64,000 nucleotides of DNA from DASRQK01 sp964401685. GTDB lineage: Bacteria > Bacteroidota > Bacteroidia > Sphingobacteriales > Sphingobacteriaceae. Below the pieces are notes generated by a model. That model did no database searches. It was not told the origin of the DNA and saw nothing but the letters and a program-made list of their open reading frames with translations. Position 1 is the stretch's first letter, and each line of letters begins with the position of its first letter. The stretch is from assembly GCA_964401685.1 (NCBI GenBank), contig CAYNZH010000006.1, positions 18,671 through 82,670 on the forward strand, in the 5' to 3' direction. Positions 24,618 to 32,935 of the stretch are shown here, one piece after another. The translations under genes and the position numbers were made by a program.

Positions 24618-25253
24618 TTAATCCTTTAGTATCGCTCTGCCGTTGGAAGGGCCCAAAAATACTTTCCCTTTGATGACATCGAGTTTTTTTTCTTTCTGTA
24701 GTGTTTTGATGGTTCGAATCACTGTTTCCACACGCATTCCCGTCATATTGGCCAATTGCTGACGTGTTAACATCAGTTGATTACAATCTTTACAGACGTA
24801 CTGTCCTTTTTGCTTATAATACGCAATCAAATTCTCCAGAACGTGACCCGGCGAATTGTCGGTCACCGAATTGATGAGGTAGAAATGAAACCTCAGTCTT
24901 TCTACAAGGAGTTGCGTAAATTTCCACGCCATTTCTGGATGTTCGTCCAGAATTGATAAGAATGCTGACGCCCGTAAACGAAGGATTTGGCAGGCTGTGT
25001 CCGCGATGGCGGTTGCCGCGTAAGGTTGACCATCAATCAAGGGGAATTCTCCGAAACTCTCGCCAGATTCAACTATCCAATGTAATATTTCCTTTCCGTC
25101 AGCAGAGAAATTTGACCACCGAACTCGGCCGGAAACCAATTGAAAATAATAATTTCCCGTGCAACCTTCTGAAAAAATAACTTCGCCAGCGGCAATATCT
25201 TTGTAAACAGCCCCCTTTTGAAGAAGAAGTTCTGAGGATATCATTTCGTTCAT
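24618..25253 (-). CDS. Crp/Fnr-family transcriptional regulator
   Basis: A 211-aa regulator. The N-terminal cyclic-nucleotide-binding-like beta-roll runs from AAGEVIFSEGCTGNYYFQLVSGRVRW through GESFGEFPLIDGQPYAATAIA. A dimer helix (WKFTQLLVERLRFHFYLINSV) and a C-terminal winged helix with LTRQQLANMTGMRVETVIRTIKTLQ follow. It has cysteines at CTGN, TACQI and VCKDCNQ but no classical Fnr N-terminal Cys cluster. An iron-sulfur centre is therefore not assured, and NO- or redox-sensing (Dnr-like) is possible. It is divergent from the nos operon across 200 bp, so it probably controls nos. Start ATG 25253 is used; a TTG two codons upstream is less likely. A consensus promoter lies about 150 bp upstream. 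Confidence 0.9.
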   Translation of the reverse strand: MNEMISSELLLQKGAVYKDIAAGEVIFSEGCTGNYYFQLVSGRVRWSNFSADGKEILHWIVESGESFGEFPLIDGQPYAATAIADTACQILRLRASAFLSILDEHPEMAWKFTQLLVERLRFHFYLINSVTDNSPGHVLENLIAYYKQKGQYVCKDCNQLMLTRQQLANMTGMRVETVIRTIKTLQKEKKLDVIKGKVFLGPSNGRAILKD

Positions 25254-25392
25254 ATTCAAATTCCTCCATAGTGAAAAGATGATCTAGGATCGCCTATAAA
25301 ACAAATCTCCCAATCACTTTGTATAATAATGGTAATGCGCCTTAGTTCCAAGTGGATATGCGTACAATCATAAAAGATCTGTTATTAAGTAA

Positions 25393-25418
25393 TTAACTTT
25401 GCTAGCAATCAAAGATAA
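25393..25418. promoter_or_regulatory. Interlocked nos and crp promoters / imperfect palindrome
   Basis: TTAACTTTG (25393-25401), 8 bp, then CAAAGATAA (25410-25418) form an inverted repeat with one mismatch. The left arm contains a plus-strand -7 box TAACTTTG (25394-25401) pointing at the nos operon. The right arm contains a minus-strand -7 box TATCTTTG (25410-25417) pointing at the crp gene. The two predicted start sites are only a few bases apart, so both promoters cannot be occupied together. The same palindrome could also be a regulator site. Confidence 0.55.
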
Positions 25419-25437
25419 CAATTAGAAATAAGTTTCA

Positions 25438-25441
25438 CAAA
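25438..25441 (-). promoter_or_regulatory. -33 element of the crp-gene promoter
   Basis: TTTG on the minus strand is 20 bp from TATCTTTG (25410-25417), giving a full Bacteroidota promoter for the Crp/Fnr gene. The opposing nos -7 box has no TTTG at the matching distance, which suggests that nos needs an activator. Confidence 0.5.
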
Positions 25442-25453
25442 AAACCAGTACCA

Positions 25454-25927
25454 ATGAAAAAAGCGATTATTTGTGTAGTCATCGGTGTATTTATTTATGC
25501 TTGTGGCCAAAATGGAAACCAAAACTCCGGAACAGACGCATCGAATAATTCCGGTGACAGGACAAGTCAAGTATCTGACTATGATCCACTCAGAGGGGAA
25601 GGAGAGTTTGAGAACATGGTTCTTCCCGAAAACCTCGATCATGAAATGGCCAAAAACGGAAAGTTAATTTCAGACTTAAAATGTGCCAGTTGCCATAAGT
25701 ATACCGATGAACGATTGGTAGGACCAGGCTGGGCAGGCGTAACTGAGAAGCATCGGCCGGAGTGGATTATGAATTTTATTACAAATCCTGACCCCATGAT
25801 TGATAAAGACCCTGAATTGCAAGCGCAATTGGAGCTTTGTCTGGTCAGAATGCCCAATCAAAATCTATCAAATGACGATGCACGGGAGGTTCTGGAATTT
25901 ATGAGACAAAATGACGGCGTACAATAA
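25454..25927 (+). CDS. Lipid-anchored c-type cytochrome of the nos operon
   Basis: A 157-aa lipoprotein (signal ending VFIYAC, lipid Cys17) with a Gly/Asn/Ser-rich linker and one cytochrome c domain. The heme motif CASCH is at 77-81, followed by GPGWAGV. CLVRMPNQNLSNDDAREVLEFM supplies the likely axial Met and C-terminal helix. As first gene of the nos operon, 24 bp before nosZ, it probably hands electrons to NosZ in the periplasm. Clade II nos clusters commonly carry such NosC-type cytochromes. The predicted -7 box lies about 55 bp upstream of the ATG. Confidence 0.88.
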   Translation: MKKAIICVVIGVFIYACGQNGNQNSGTDASNNSGDRTSQVSDYDPLRGEGEFENMVLPENLDHEMAKNGKLISDLKCASCHKYTDERLVGPGWAGVTEKHRPEWIMNFITNPDPMIDKDPELQAQLELCLVRMPNQNLSNDDAREVLEFMRQNDGVQ

Positions 25928-25951
25928 TTGACATCCTTTTAATTAAACGAT

Positions 25952-27919
25952 ATGAAACTTAAATCAATGTTATGGATCATTCCAGTTTTAGTGGGATCCA
26001 TGTCGATCAATGCATGTAAACCTAAGGGAGTGGGAAGCGCTCTGAGTGGCGATGCCGCTGAAAGAGTATATATTCCGCCCGGAGAGTACGATGAGTTCTA
26101 CACATTTACTTCTGGAGGTTTTAGTGGGCAAATGACCGTCTACGGACTACCGAGCGGACGATTGCTCAAACTAATACCGGTATTTTCGGTAAATGCTGAA
26201 AATGCTTGGGGATTTAGCGAGGAAACCAAGCCGATGCTCAACACATCACATGGATTTGTGCCTTGGGATGATCTGCATCATATTGAATCCTCTTTTACGG
26301 ATGGGATGCCGGATGGTCGGTGGATGTTTGCAAATTCAAACAACACGCCGCGTCTCGCGCGTATAGACCTGACCACTTTTACAACTGCTGAAATCATTGA
26401 AATACCGAATACCGGGGGAAATCACTGTTCGCCATTTACGACAGAAAACTCAGAATATGTGATTGCCGCGACCCGTTTTAGCGTTCCACCCGATGGCCCT
26501 GAAAGTGATGTGTCCATCGCTTCTTATAAGGAAAACTTTACGGGGCATATCAGTTTTGTAAGTGTCGATAAAGAAACAGGAGAATTTGATATTGCATTTC
26601 AACTGAAGACACCTGGTTTGAACTTTGACTTGTCCAGTGCTGGGAAAGGCATCTCAGACGGTTGGCTATTTCTTAGTACCTACAACTCTGAACAAGCCCA
26701 CACGTTGCTGGAAGTCAATGCCTCGAAAAACGACAAGGATTTTATCCTGGCGATCAACTGGAAAAAAGCGGAAGAATATTTCAAGGCAGGAAGGGGCCGG
26801 AAGCAGGCAGTCAGATACGCACATAATAAATTTGACAAAGATACCCACACAGCAACTTCTGAGATGAAAACTGAAGTCGTGGTATTGGACATCGCCGATT
26901 TTGACGACTTGGCCTACCTGATTCCTTGTCCAAAGTCTCCTCATGGAGCAGACGTGAGTCCAACCGGGGAATACATTGTAGGAAGTGGTAAACTGGCCGC
27001 GTTGATCCCTGTATTCAGCTTTGAAAAATTGCAGAAAGCCATTAGCGAATCAGATTTTGAAACCGAACTATACGGCGGAATTCCGGTCATCAATTACGAG
27101 TCAGCGCTACATGGTGAAGTCCAAAAGCCGGGTTTAGGCCCATTGCACACAGAATTTGATGAGAAAGGAAATGCATATACTTCTTTCTTTGTTTCCTCTG
27201 AAGTCGTAAAATGGGACATAGAAACCTTAGAAGTACTTGACAGACAGCCGACTTATTATTCTGTCGGACACCTGATGGTCGCTGGCGGAAACGCAAAAAC
27301 CCCTTACGGGAAATATTTGGTAGCCTACAACAAAATTACCAAAGACCGCTTCCTGCCAACTGGGCCGGAATTGGCTCACAGTGCGCAGCTCTTTGATATC
27401 AGTGGGGACAAAATGGAGTTGCTTCTGGATTTTCCCACCCTTGGAGAGCCTCATTATGCCCAGGCTATCCCTGCAGACCTGATCATGGATAAATCGGTAA
27501 AAATATACGACATTAATGCAAACACGCACCCTCATAAAACCAATGGAGAGGCGGAAGCCAGGGTTGTTCGCGAGTCGAGCAACCTGGTGAGGGTTTACAT
27601 GACGACGATACGTTCGCACTTGACACCCGATGTCATTGAGGGGGTGCAATTGGGAGACACAGTCTATTTCCATGTGACCAATCTCGAGCAAGACTGGGAT
27701 ATGCCTCACGGATTTGCGATCAAGGGTAACAACAACTCTGAGTTGCTAGTTATGCCCGGTGAAACCACGACACTAAAGTGGGTGCCCGACCGCGTGGGAA
27801 TATTTCCTTTCTATTGTACGGATTTCTGTTCGGCCCTACATCAGGAAATGTCCGGGTACGCCAGAGTATCCCCACGGGGAAGCAATGTTCCCATCACCTA
27901 TTATACCGGTGAAAACTAA
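25952..27919 (+). CDS. nosZ: Nitrous oxide reductase, clade II (Sec-dependent)
   Basis: It reduces N2O to N2 in the periplasm. The N-terminal seven-bladed propeller binds CuZ; its histidines are visible in DDLHH (His109, His110), GGNHCS (His158), SPHGAD, GPLHTEF, SVGHLMV and GEPHYAQ, seven in all. The C-terminal cupredoxin holds CuA with MPHGFAI and CTDFCSALHQEM (two Cys, His, Met). The export signal MKLKSMLWIIPVLVGSMSINAC has no twin arginine, typical of clade II. The Cys22 after INA suggests a lipid anchor, although Asn at -2 makes the lipobox imperfect. 655 aa fits the clade. All copper ligands seem present, so it should be active. Confidence 0.96.
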   Translation: MKLKSMLWIIPVLVGSMSINACKPKGVGSALSGDAAERVYIPPGEYDEFYTFTSGGFSGQMTVYGLPSGRLLKLIPVFSVNAENAWGFSEETKPMLNTSHGFVPWDDLHHIESSFTDGMPDGRWMFANSNNTPRLARIDLTTFTTAEIIEIPNTGGNHCSPFTTENSEYVIAATRFSVPPDGPESDVSIASYKENFTGHISFVSVDKETGEFDIAFQLKTPGLNFDLSSAGKGISDGWLFLSTYNSEQAHTLLEVNASKNDKDFILAINWKKAEEYFKAGRGRKQAVRYAHNKFDKDTHTATSEMKTEVVVLDIADFDDLAYLIPCPKSPHGADVSPTGEYIVGSGKLAALIPVFSFEKLQKAISESDFETELYGGIPVINYESALHGEVQKPGLGPLHTEFDEKGNAYTSFFVSSEVVKWDIETLEVLDRQPTYYSVGHLMVAGGNAKTPYGKYLVAYNKITKDRFLPTGPELAHSAQLFDISGDKMELLLDFPTLGEPHYAQAIPADLIMDKSVKIYDINANTHPHKTNGEAEARVVRESSNLVRVYMTTIRSHLTPDVIEGVQLGDTVYFHVTNLEQDWDMPHGFAIKGNNNSELLVMPGETTTLKWVPDRVGIFPFYCTDFCSALHQEMSGYARVSPRGSNVPITYYTGEN

Positions 27920-27942
27920 TTTTACAGCAAAACACGAGTAGC

Positions 27943-28539
27943 GTGAAAACCAACAAGAAATTAAAACCTTTGCACAGAGCCATCCTCGCCTTCAGCGGGG
28001 TGGCTTTGCTAGCTGTGATCCTTTTGCCTATTTGGCGAATTGAATTGATAGCACCCCAATACCCCGAGGGGCTTGAGTTGCTGATTTACAGCTATAAGAT
28101 CGCAGGTCAGGTGGATATTATCAATGGATTGAACCATTATATCGGTATGAAAGAGCTGAGAACCGAAGATTTTATTGAATTTACGGTGCTGCCATATATC
28201 ATTGGAGTATACGGACTCGCTTTTATTCTGGTCGGACTACTGGCTCGCAGACGGGGGCTATATATTTTAATGGGTGCATTTTTGTTGTTTGGCGTGGTCG
28301 CGATGGTAGATTTTTATATTTGGCTACACAATTACGGTCACAATTTAGATCCAAACGCCGCGATCAAAGTACCGGGCATGGCTTACCAACCGCCTTTGAT
28401 CGGTTACAAGCAGCTTCTGAATTTTCTTGCATTCTCTATCCCAGCGATTGGAGGATGGATTTTCATCGGGTGTGGTGTTTTGCTTGCGTACTGTACATTC
28501 TCCGAATGGAGATTAACTAAAAAAAGAACGGATGTTTAG
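27943..28539 (+). CDS. Nos-cluster integral membrane protein (NosB-like)
   Basis: A 198-aa protein with about four membrane helices (roughly 11-30, 83-100, 105-125, 165-185) and a long periplasmic loop IELIAPQYPEGLELLIYSYKIAG after the first helix. A second loop contains NYGHNLDPNAAIKVPGMAYQPP. It starts with GTG at 27943. It lies between nosZ and nosL, the place where clade II clusters carry a conserved membrane protein often called NosB. No redox motif is obvious, although His/Asp residues in the loops could bind metal. It overlaps nosL by 8 bp. A role in electron delivery or in NosZ assembly is inferred from position. Confidence 0.75.
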   Translation: MKTNKKLKPLHRAILAFSGVALLAVILLPIWRIELIAPQYPEGLELLIYSYKIAGQVDIINGLNHYIGMKELRTEDFIEFTVLPYIIGVYGLAFILVGLLARRRGLYILMGAFLLFGVVAMVDFYIWLHNYGHNLDPNAAIKVPGMAYQPPLIGYKQLLNFLAFSIPAIGGWIFIGCGVLLAYCTFSEWRLTKKRTDV

Positions 28540-28969
28540 AAAGTTATTTTGGGGCCTTATAGCGTTTAATCTAATGCTATTGAGTAACTCATGCACTGAG
28601 GAAGGTCCACAGGCTATACGTTATGGGCAGGATCAATGTGTTTATTGCAAGATGACCGTGAGCGACCCACGGTTTGGGACGCAAATTTTGACCAAAAAGG
28701 GGCGAGCATTGAACTTTGATGATTTACAGTGTATGGTCGCTCATGTCAAAGCAGACGAAGTGAATGAAGGTGATATTTCTGAATATTACCTTCCTGATTA
28801 TACCAACAACAATCAACTGTTGCCAGCAAAAGAGATGGTGCTTTTGAAAAGTGAGTCTCTGAGAAGTCCCATGCGGGGAGATGTTGCGGCATTTAGCGCG
28901 TTAGCGGATCTACAGGAAGCTCAAAAAGTACACGGAGGAGAGATTATTGGTTGGGATGAACTTTGGTAA
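28532..28969 (+). CDS. nosL: NosL copper chaperone lipoprotein
   Basis: A 145-aa outer-periplasmic lipoprotein (lipid Cys21 after LLSNS) that supplies Cu(I) to NosZ. The conserved copper-binding segment QCVYCKM (Cys36, Cys39, Met41) is intact and is followed by SDPRFGTQILTKKG and the family's FDDLQCMVAH. The 8-bp overlap with the upstream gene and the 14-bp overlap with nosD show translational coupling. Confidence 0.93.
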   Translation: MFRKLFWGLIAFNLMLLSNSCTEEGPQAIRYGQDQCVYCKMTVSDPRFGTQILTKKGRALNFDDLQCMVAHVKADEVNEGDISEYYLPDYTNNNQLLPAKEMVLLKSESLRSPMRGDVAAFSALADLQEAQKVHGGEIIGWDELW

Positions 28970-30203
28970 ATCACTTTTATTATTTTGCATTTGTTTCATC
29001 GCGGGCTATCAGATCTGTGGAGCAGCCATCATCAAGGTAGGGCCGGGAGAAAAAGTCAAATCGATCAACGAAGGGATTGGAATGGCTCAGCCTCACGATA
29101 CGGTCTTAGTCCTCGGGGGGCAGTACCGCGAGGGTAATATTGAGATACGGAAGTCTTTGGTTCTGCTAGGCCGGGATAGGCCAGTCATTGACGGTCAGAA
29201 AAAACACGAACCCTTGTCAATTTACGCTCCCCATGTGACTGTTCAAGGTTTTTTGGTTAAAAATTCTGGGAGGTCTTCCATTTCCGATGTGGGAGCAATT
29301 AAAATATATCACACCCACAATGTCACAATCGAGGATAATATTCTGGATGACAATTTCTTTGGGATTTATGCACAGCAAGCGAAAAACTGCGTTATCTCGA
29401 ACAATCAGCTGACCGCCTACGGTGGAACAGAACTACTAACCGGCAATGGCATTCACGCCTGGAAATCGGACGGCTTGATTATCTCCAACAACACCATTAA
29501 AGGGCACCGTGACGGCATTTACCTAGAATTTGTCACAGCGACTCACTCAGACAATAATCAGGTTATCGGCAACCTGCGATACGGTCTGCACTTTATGTTT
29601 TCACACGATAATAGCTACACGCACAATACCTTTACGGGCAACGGTGCTGGAGTTGCTGTCATGTACACGAGAAATGTGCGCATGGAATACAATGTTTTCA
29701 ATGAAAATTGGGGAGACGCTGCTTATGGCTTGCTTCTCAAAGACATTATGGATAGTCACATTGAACACAATATTTTCGTCAACAACACCACGGGAATTTA
29801 CATTGAAGGTAGCAATCGGGTGCAAATACAGCACAATCGTTTTGAAGAAAATGGGTGGGCTCTCAAAATCCAGGGGAGTTCAATGGATAACACTATTTTT
29901 AAGAATAATTTTATTCACAATACCTTCGATGTTGCGACGACTGGATCATCACGCACAAATAAATTTGAACAGAACTATTGGGATAAGTACGAGGGCTACG
30001 ATTTGGATAAAAACAATGAAGGCGATATACCTTACAGGCCGGTGAGTCTGTATTCAATTATCGGGGAAAAATATCCGCCGGCGATGCTGCTTTTTCGGAG
30101 CTTTATGGTGATGCTTCTCGACAGGACAGAGCGTATGATTCCAAGTCTAACCCCTGAAAATGTTAAAGACAATCGTCCGTTAATGAAACCTCTGGACCTA
30201 TGA
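28956..30203 (+). CDS. nosD: NosD periplasmic copper-insertion protein
   Basis: A 415-aa secreted right-handed beta-helix protein that works with the NosFY transporter to mature the CuZ site. A signal peptide (MNFGKSLLLFCICFIAGYQICGA) precedes repeated parallel-beta units with the recurrent pattern N-x-hydrophobic-x-x-N (NVTIEDNILDDNFFGIYAQ, GLIISNNTIKGHRDGIYLE, NVRMEYNVFNENWGDAAYG, HIEHNIFVNNTTGIYIE), as in the CASH/NosD family. The start is ATG 28956 rather than the TTG three codons earlier. It overlaps nosL (14 bp) and nosF (4 bp). Confidence 0.94.
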   Translation: MNFGKSLLLFCICFIAGYQICGAAIIKVGPGEKVKSINEGIGMAQPHDTVLVLGGQYREGNIEIRKSLVLLGRDRPVIDGQKKHEPLSIYAPHVTVQGFLVKNSGRSSISDVGAIKIYHTHNVTIEDNILDDNFFGIYAQQAKNCVISNNQLTAYGGTELLTGNGIHAWKSDGLIISNNTIKGHRDGIYLEFVTATHSDNNQVIGNLRYGLHFMFSHDNSYTHNTFTGNGAGVAVMYTRNVRMEYNVFNENWGDAAYGLLLKDIMDSHIEHNIFVNNTTGIYIEGSNRVQIQHNRFEENGWALKIQGSSMDNTIFKNNFIHNTFDVATTGSSRTNKFEQNYWDKYEGYDLDKNNEGDIPYRPVSLYSIIGEKYPPAMLLFRSFMVMLLDRTERMIPSLTPENVKDNRPLMKPLDL

Positions 30204-30931
30204 TATCTATCGATAAATTGACAAAAAATTTTGGGAAGTTTCGCGCGTTGGACGAAATTGACCTATCACTGGGAGCCGGAGAATGTGTGGCCCTGATCGG
30301 ACCGAATGGATGCGGAAAAACGACCTTGATCAAAACAATTTTGGGAATTGTCATTCCCAGCAGTGGCCGTGTCTTGGTTGAAGGCAAGGATATTTCAGGC
30401 CAGTGGGAATATCGTCAAAACATCGGATATATGCCGCAAATCGGCCGCTATCCCGACAATATGAGCATCGCGCAGGTTCTCTCTATGATGAAAGAAATCC
30501 GGTTCAAAGAAGAAGCAATCCTCGATGAAACGCTCATAGAACATTTTGACATCAAAAGCATACGAGACAAAAAGATGCGCACACTTTCAGGGGGGACAAG
30601 GCAAAAAGTGAGTGCCTGCCTCGCGTTCCTATTTGACCCAAAAATACTCATACTCGATGAGCCGACCGCTGGTCTAGATCCAGTATCCACCGAAATTTTA
30701 AGAGAAAAAATCCTCGAGGAAAAACAAAAAGGGAAGTTGATCATCATTACCTCTCATGTACTTAGTGAATTGGACGACCTCGCTTCACAGGTGATCTTCA
30801 TGCAGGACGGGCACATTGAATTCCAGAAAAACATGAGGGAGCTACATCTGGAAACCGGAGAAATCAGAATATCCAGAGCGATTGCAAGTATCATCACAGG
30901 AAAAAATCTAAAAAAGGAGGACTTGCAATGA
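30200..30931 (+). CDS. nosF: NosF ABC-transporter ATPase
   Basis: A 243-aa ATP-binding subunit. Walker A is GPNGCGKT (34-41), the Q-loop lies in GYMPQIGRYP, the signature LSGGTRQK follows, and Walker B with the D-loop is ILILDEPTAGLDPVS. The ATGA overlaps at both ends with nosD and nosY show strict coupling. It powers the NosY permease, probably exporting a sulfur species or driving copper-centre assembly for NosZ. Confidence 0.94.
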   Translation: MISIDKLTKNFGKFRALDEIDLSLGAGECVALIGPNGCGKTTLIKTILGIVIPSSGRVLVEGKDISGQWEYRQNIGYMPQIGRYPDNMSIAQVLSMMKEIRFKEEAILDETLIEHFDIKSIRDKKMRTLSGGTRQKVSACLAFLFDPKILILDEPTAGLDPVSTEILREKILEEKQKGKLIIITSHVLSELDDLASQVIFMQDGHIEFQKNMRELHLETGEIRISRAIASIITGKNLKKEDLQ

Positions 30932-31695
30932 ATAAACTGATGAAACACGTACTCACCGACATGCTCAAGAGCCGAACCATCATTGTTTACACGATCGTAC
31001 TCGCCCTGCTCTCTTTCACCATCTTTAACATGGAGACCAACCACGCTAAGGGAATTGCGACTTTGCTCAATTTCATGCTGTTTATCGTTCCCTTGGTTTG
31101 TTTGATATTTTCCACCATTTACGTTTATAACAGTGTAGAATTTGTCGAGTTATTGGTAAGTCAACCGTTGAAACGGCAGTCCATCTGGAGCAGTATGTTT
31201 GCTGGACTTGCCATTTCCGTCTGTGTAGCATTTCTTTTAGGAATGGGAGTGCCGGTGCTGATCTATGCGCCCACCACAGCTGGAATGATCGTGGTTCTTT
31301 CCGGCTGTATTCTCTCGGTAATCTTTGTGGCGATCGCGCTGTGGGCTGCGGTTCGGATTCGAGACAAGGCCAAAGGCATCGGGTTAGTCATCATGCTGTG
31401 GTTGTATTTCGCATTACTTTTTGATGCCATCGTACTTTTTCTGCTGTTCCAATTTGCTGACTACCCGATAGAAAAAGCCATGATTGCTGTATCCATGCTT
31501 AATCCCATCGATATTGCCCGAATCCTCAGCTTATTGCAGATTGATTTGTCGGTTATGATGGGGTATACCGGAGCCGTGTTTAGGAACTTCTTTGGCACCA
31601 GCATTGGCATGGCTATCACTGTTCTTGTGCTAATGGCTTGGGTGCTCATTCCTGCGTGGTCGTCATTGCAGCATTTTAAGAGGAAGGATTTATGA
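30928..31695 (+). CDS. nosY: NosY ABC-transporter permease
   Basis: A 255-aa permease with six predicted membrane helices, beginning MNKLMKHVLTDMLKSRTIIVYTIVLALLSF, the usual NosY/ABC-2 start. The segment FVELLVSQPLKRQSIWSSMFAGL is the cytosolic coupling region. It is the last gene of the operon and ends 26 bp from the convergent serine hydrolase. No terminator is seen between them. The cluster has no NosR and no NosG/NosH, as far as this window shows. Confidence 0.93.
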   Translation: MNKLMKHVLTDMLKSRTIIVYTIVLALLSFTIFNMETNHAKGIATLLNFMLFIVPLVCLIFSTIYVYNSVEFVELLVSQPLKRQSIWSSMFAGLAISVCVAFLLGMGVPVLIYAPTTAGMIVVLSGCILSVIFVAIALWAAVRIRDKAKGIGLVIMLWLYFALLFDAIVLFLLFQFADYPIEKAMIAVSMLNPIDIARILSLLQIDLSVMMGYTGAVFRNFFGTSIGMAITVLVLMAWVLIPAWSSLQHFKRKDL

Positions 31696-31721
31696 CGCCT
31701 TCGCAAAGTCGGGCTTCGCAA

Positions 31722-32915
31722 CTAATTGACCAATTCTCCTCGTCCATTGTAGGCCCCTTGACGGATAATGGGCATGTCGAGGATGTTGTAGAGCGGGTCG
31801 AGGTTGAGAAGGCTGGCATTGGTGAGATTGGTCAAAAGCACGATGGTGATATCATTTTTCAAATCCCTGATATATAAACTTCTAAATCCGTGCCACCATC
31901 CAGTATGGTAAACGACGGTGTCATCTCCACGGTGAAAGGTTCTCCACCCGTAACCATAGCCGAATATACCTTTGTCAGGTTTACTCCGACTGAGGTATGC
32001 CGAATCCAGAATAGCGCTATCCAGCAGCCGACCAGCCCTTAACGAGCGATCGAAAAGGAACAAATCCTGAACCGTGCTGTAAATTCCCTTGTCGCCCACC
32101 GGACCGTCCTGGAAATTCTGAACCACTGATCGCCTCCACGTACGATCATGGCCAATCACATCGTTGGGGATTTTTTCATAAACTGCGGTAGAATAGACAG
32201 CAGTATTTTTCATGCCTGCGGGCTGGAAGACACGCTCCTGCATATAATCAGCAAAGCTCATCCCTGTCACCTTCTCAATGATGGATGCGAGCAAAATGTA
32301 GTTTGTATTGTTATAGAAATAACGGCCATCCGGATTACCGTACACAGCCGGCTTATGTTCAGTCATCAATCGGATGACATCATCGTTGGACATGCCCTTC
32401 TTTTTGTCCTCCCAAACATGGTCGGTAAAATAGATGTAATTGGTCAAACCGGATCGATGGGATAACAGTTGCTTTACGGTAATGCCCGGATAGGGGAAAT
32501 CAGGGAAAAACTCGTCCACTGTTTGATCAAACCTCAGTTTTCCGGACTCCACCAACATAAGAATGCCTGTCGCAGTCAGCGGTTTGGAAACCGAAGCGAG
32601 CTCAAATTGTGATTTCAGATGCAGGCTGTCCCTCAGCAGATGATTTGCCCAGCCAAAGGAATTCTGATATAGAATGCTATCGCCCCTTGCAATCAGCACG
32701 TTGCCATTAAAACCAGACCGCTGGTGCAGTCTCCTCATAAAGGAATCCAAGCGATGGTCGGCTTTGTTCACGTCATAGGCCAGCCAAAGGCTGTCTTGAT
32801 TACGCCTCAATTCAGCCTCTGACGGCACATTCTTTGACTTCTGACTACAGGAAGTAATGGCTCCCGCACACAGTAACAAAACAATCCAACAAAAATTCGA
32901 AAACAGTCTACGCAA
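31722..32915 (-). CDS. Beta-lactamase-fold (class C-like) serine hydrolase lipoprotein
   Basis: A 397-aa exported protein (lipobox AITSC, Cys23) with the penicillin-binding-protein/beta-lactamase fold. The SxxK motif is SVSK (108-111), the YxN-type motif is in FYNNTNY (Tyr200, Asn202), and the third motif is HTGWWHGF. This resembles esterase EstB- or D-aminopeptidase-like proteins more than true AmpC. The start is TTG at 32915, with a GGAGG seven bases upstream and an in-frame stop before it. It lies 20 bp after the TlpA-like gene and is probably cotranscribed. The substrate (peptidoglycan peptide, ester or D-peptide) is unknown. Confidence 0.88.
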   Translation of the reverse strand: MRRLFSNFCWIVLLLCAGAITSCSQKSKNVPSEAELRRNQDSLWLAYDVNKADHRLDSFMRRLHQRSGFNGNVLIARGDSILYQNSFGWANHLLRDSLHLKSQFELASVSKPLTATGILMLVESGKLRFDQTVDEFFPDFPYPGITVKQLLSHRSGLTNYIYFTDHVWEDKKKGMSNDDVIRLMTEHKPAVYGNPDGRYFYNNTNYILLASIIEKVTGMSFADYMQERVFQPAGMKNTAVYSTAVYEKIPNDVIGHDRTWRRSVVQNFQDGPVGDKGIYSTVQDLFLFDRSLRAGRLLDSAILDSAYLSRSKPDKGIFGYGYGWRTFHRGDDTVVYHTGWWHGFRSLYIRDLKNDITIVLLTNLTNASLLNLDPLYNILDMPIIRQGAYNGRGELVN

Positions 32916-32935
32916 ATCCAGCCTCCACTAGTCTC

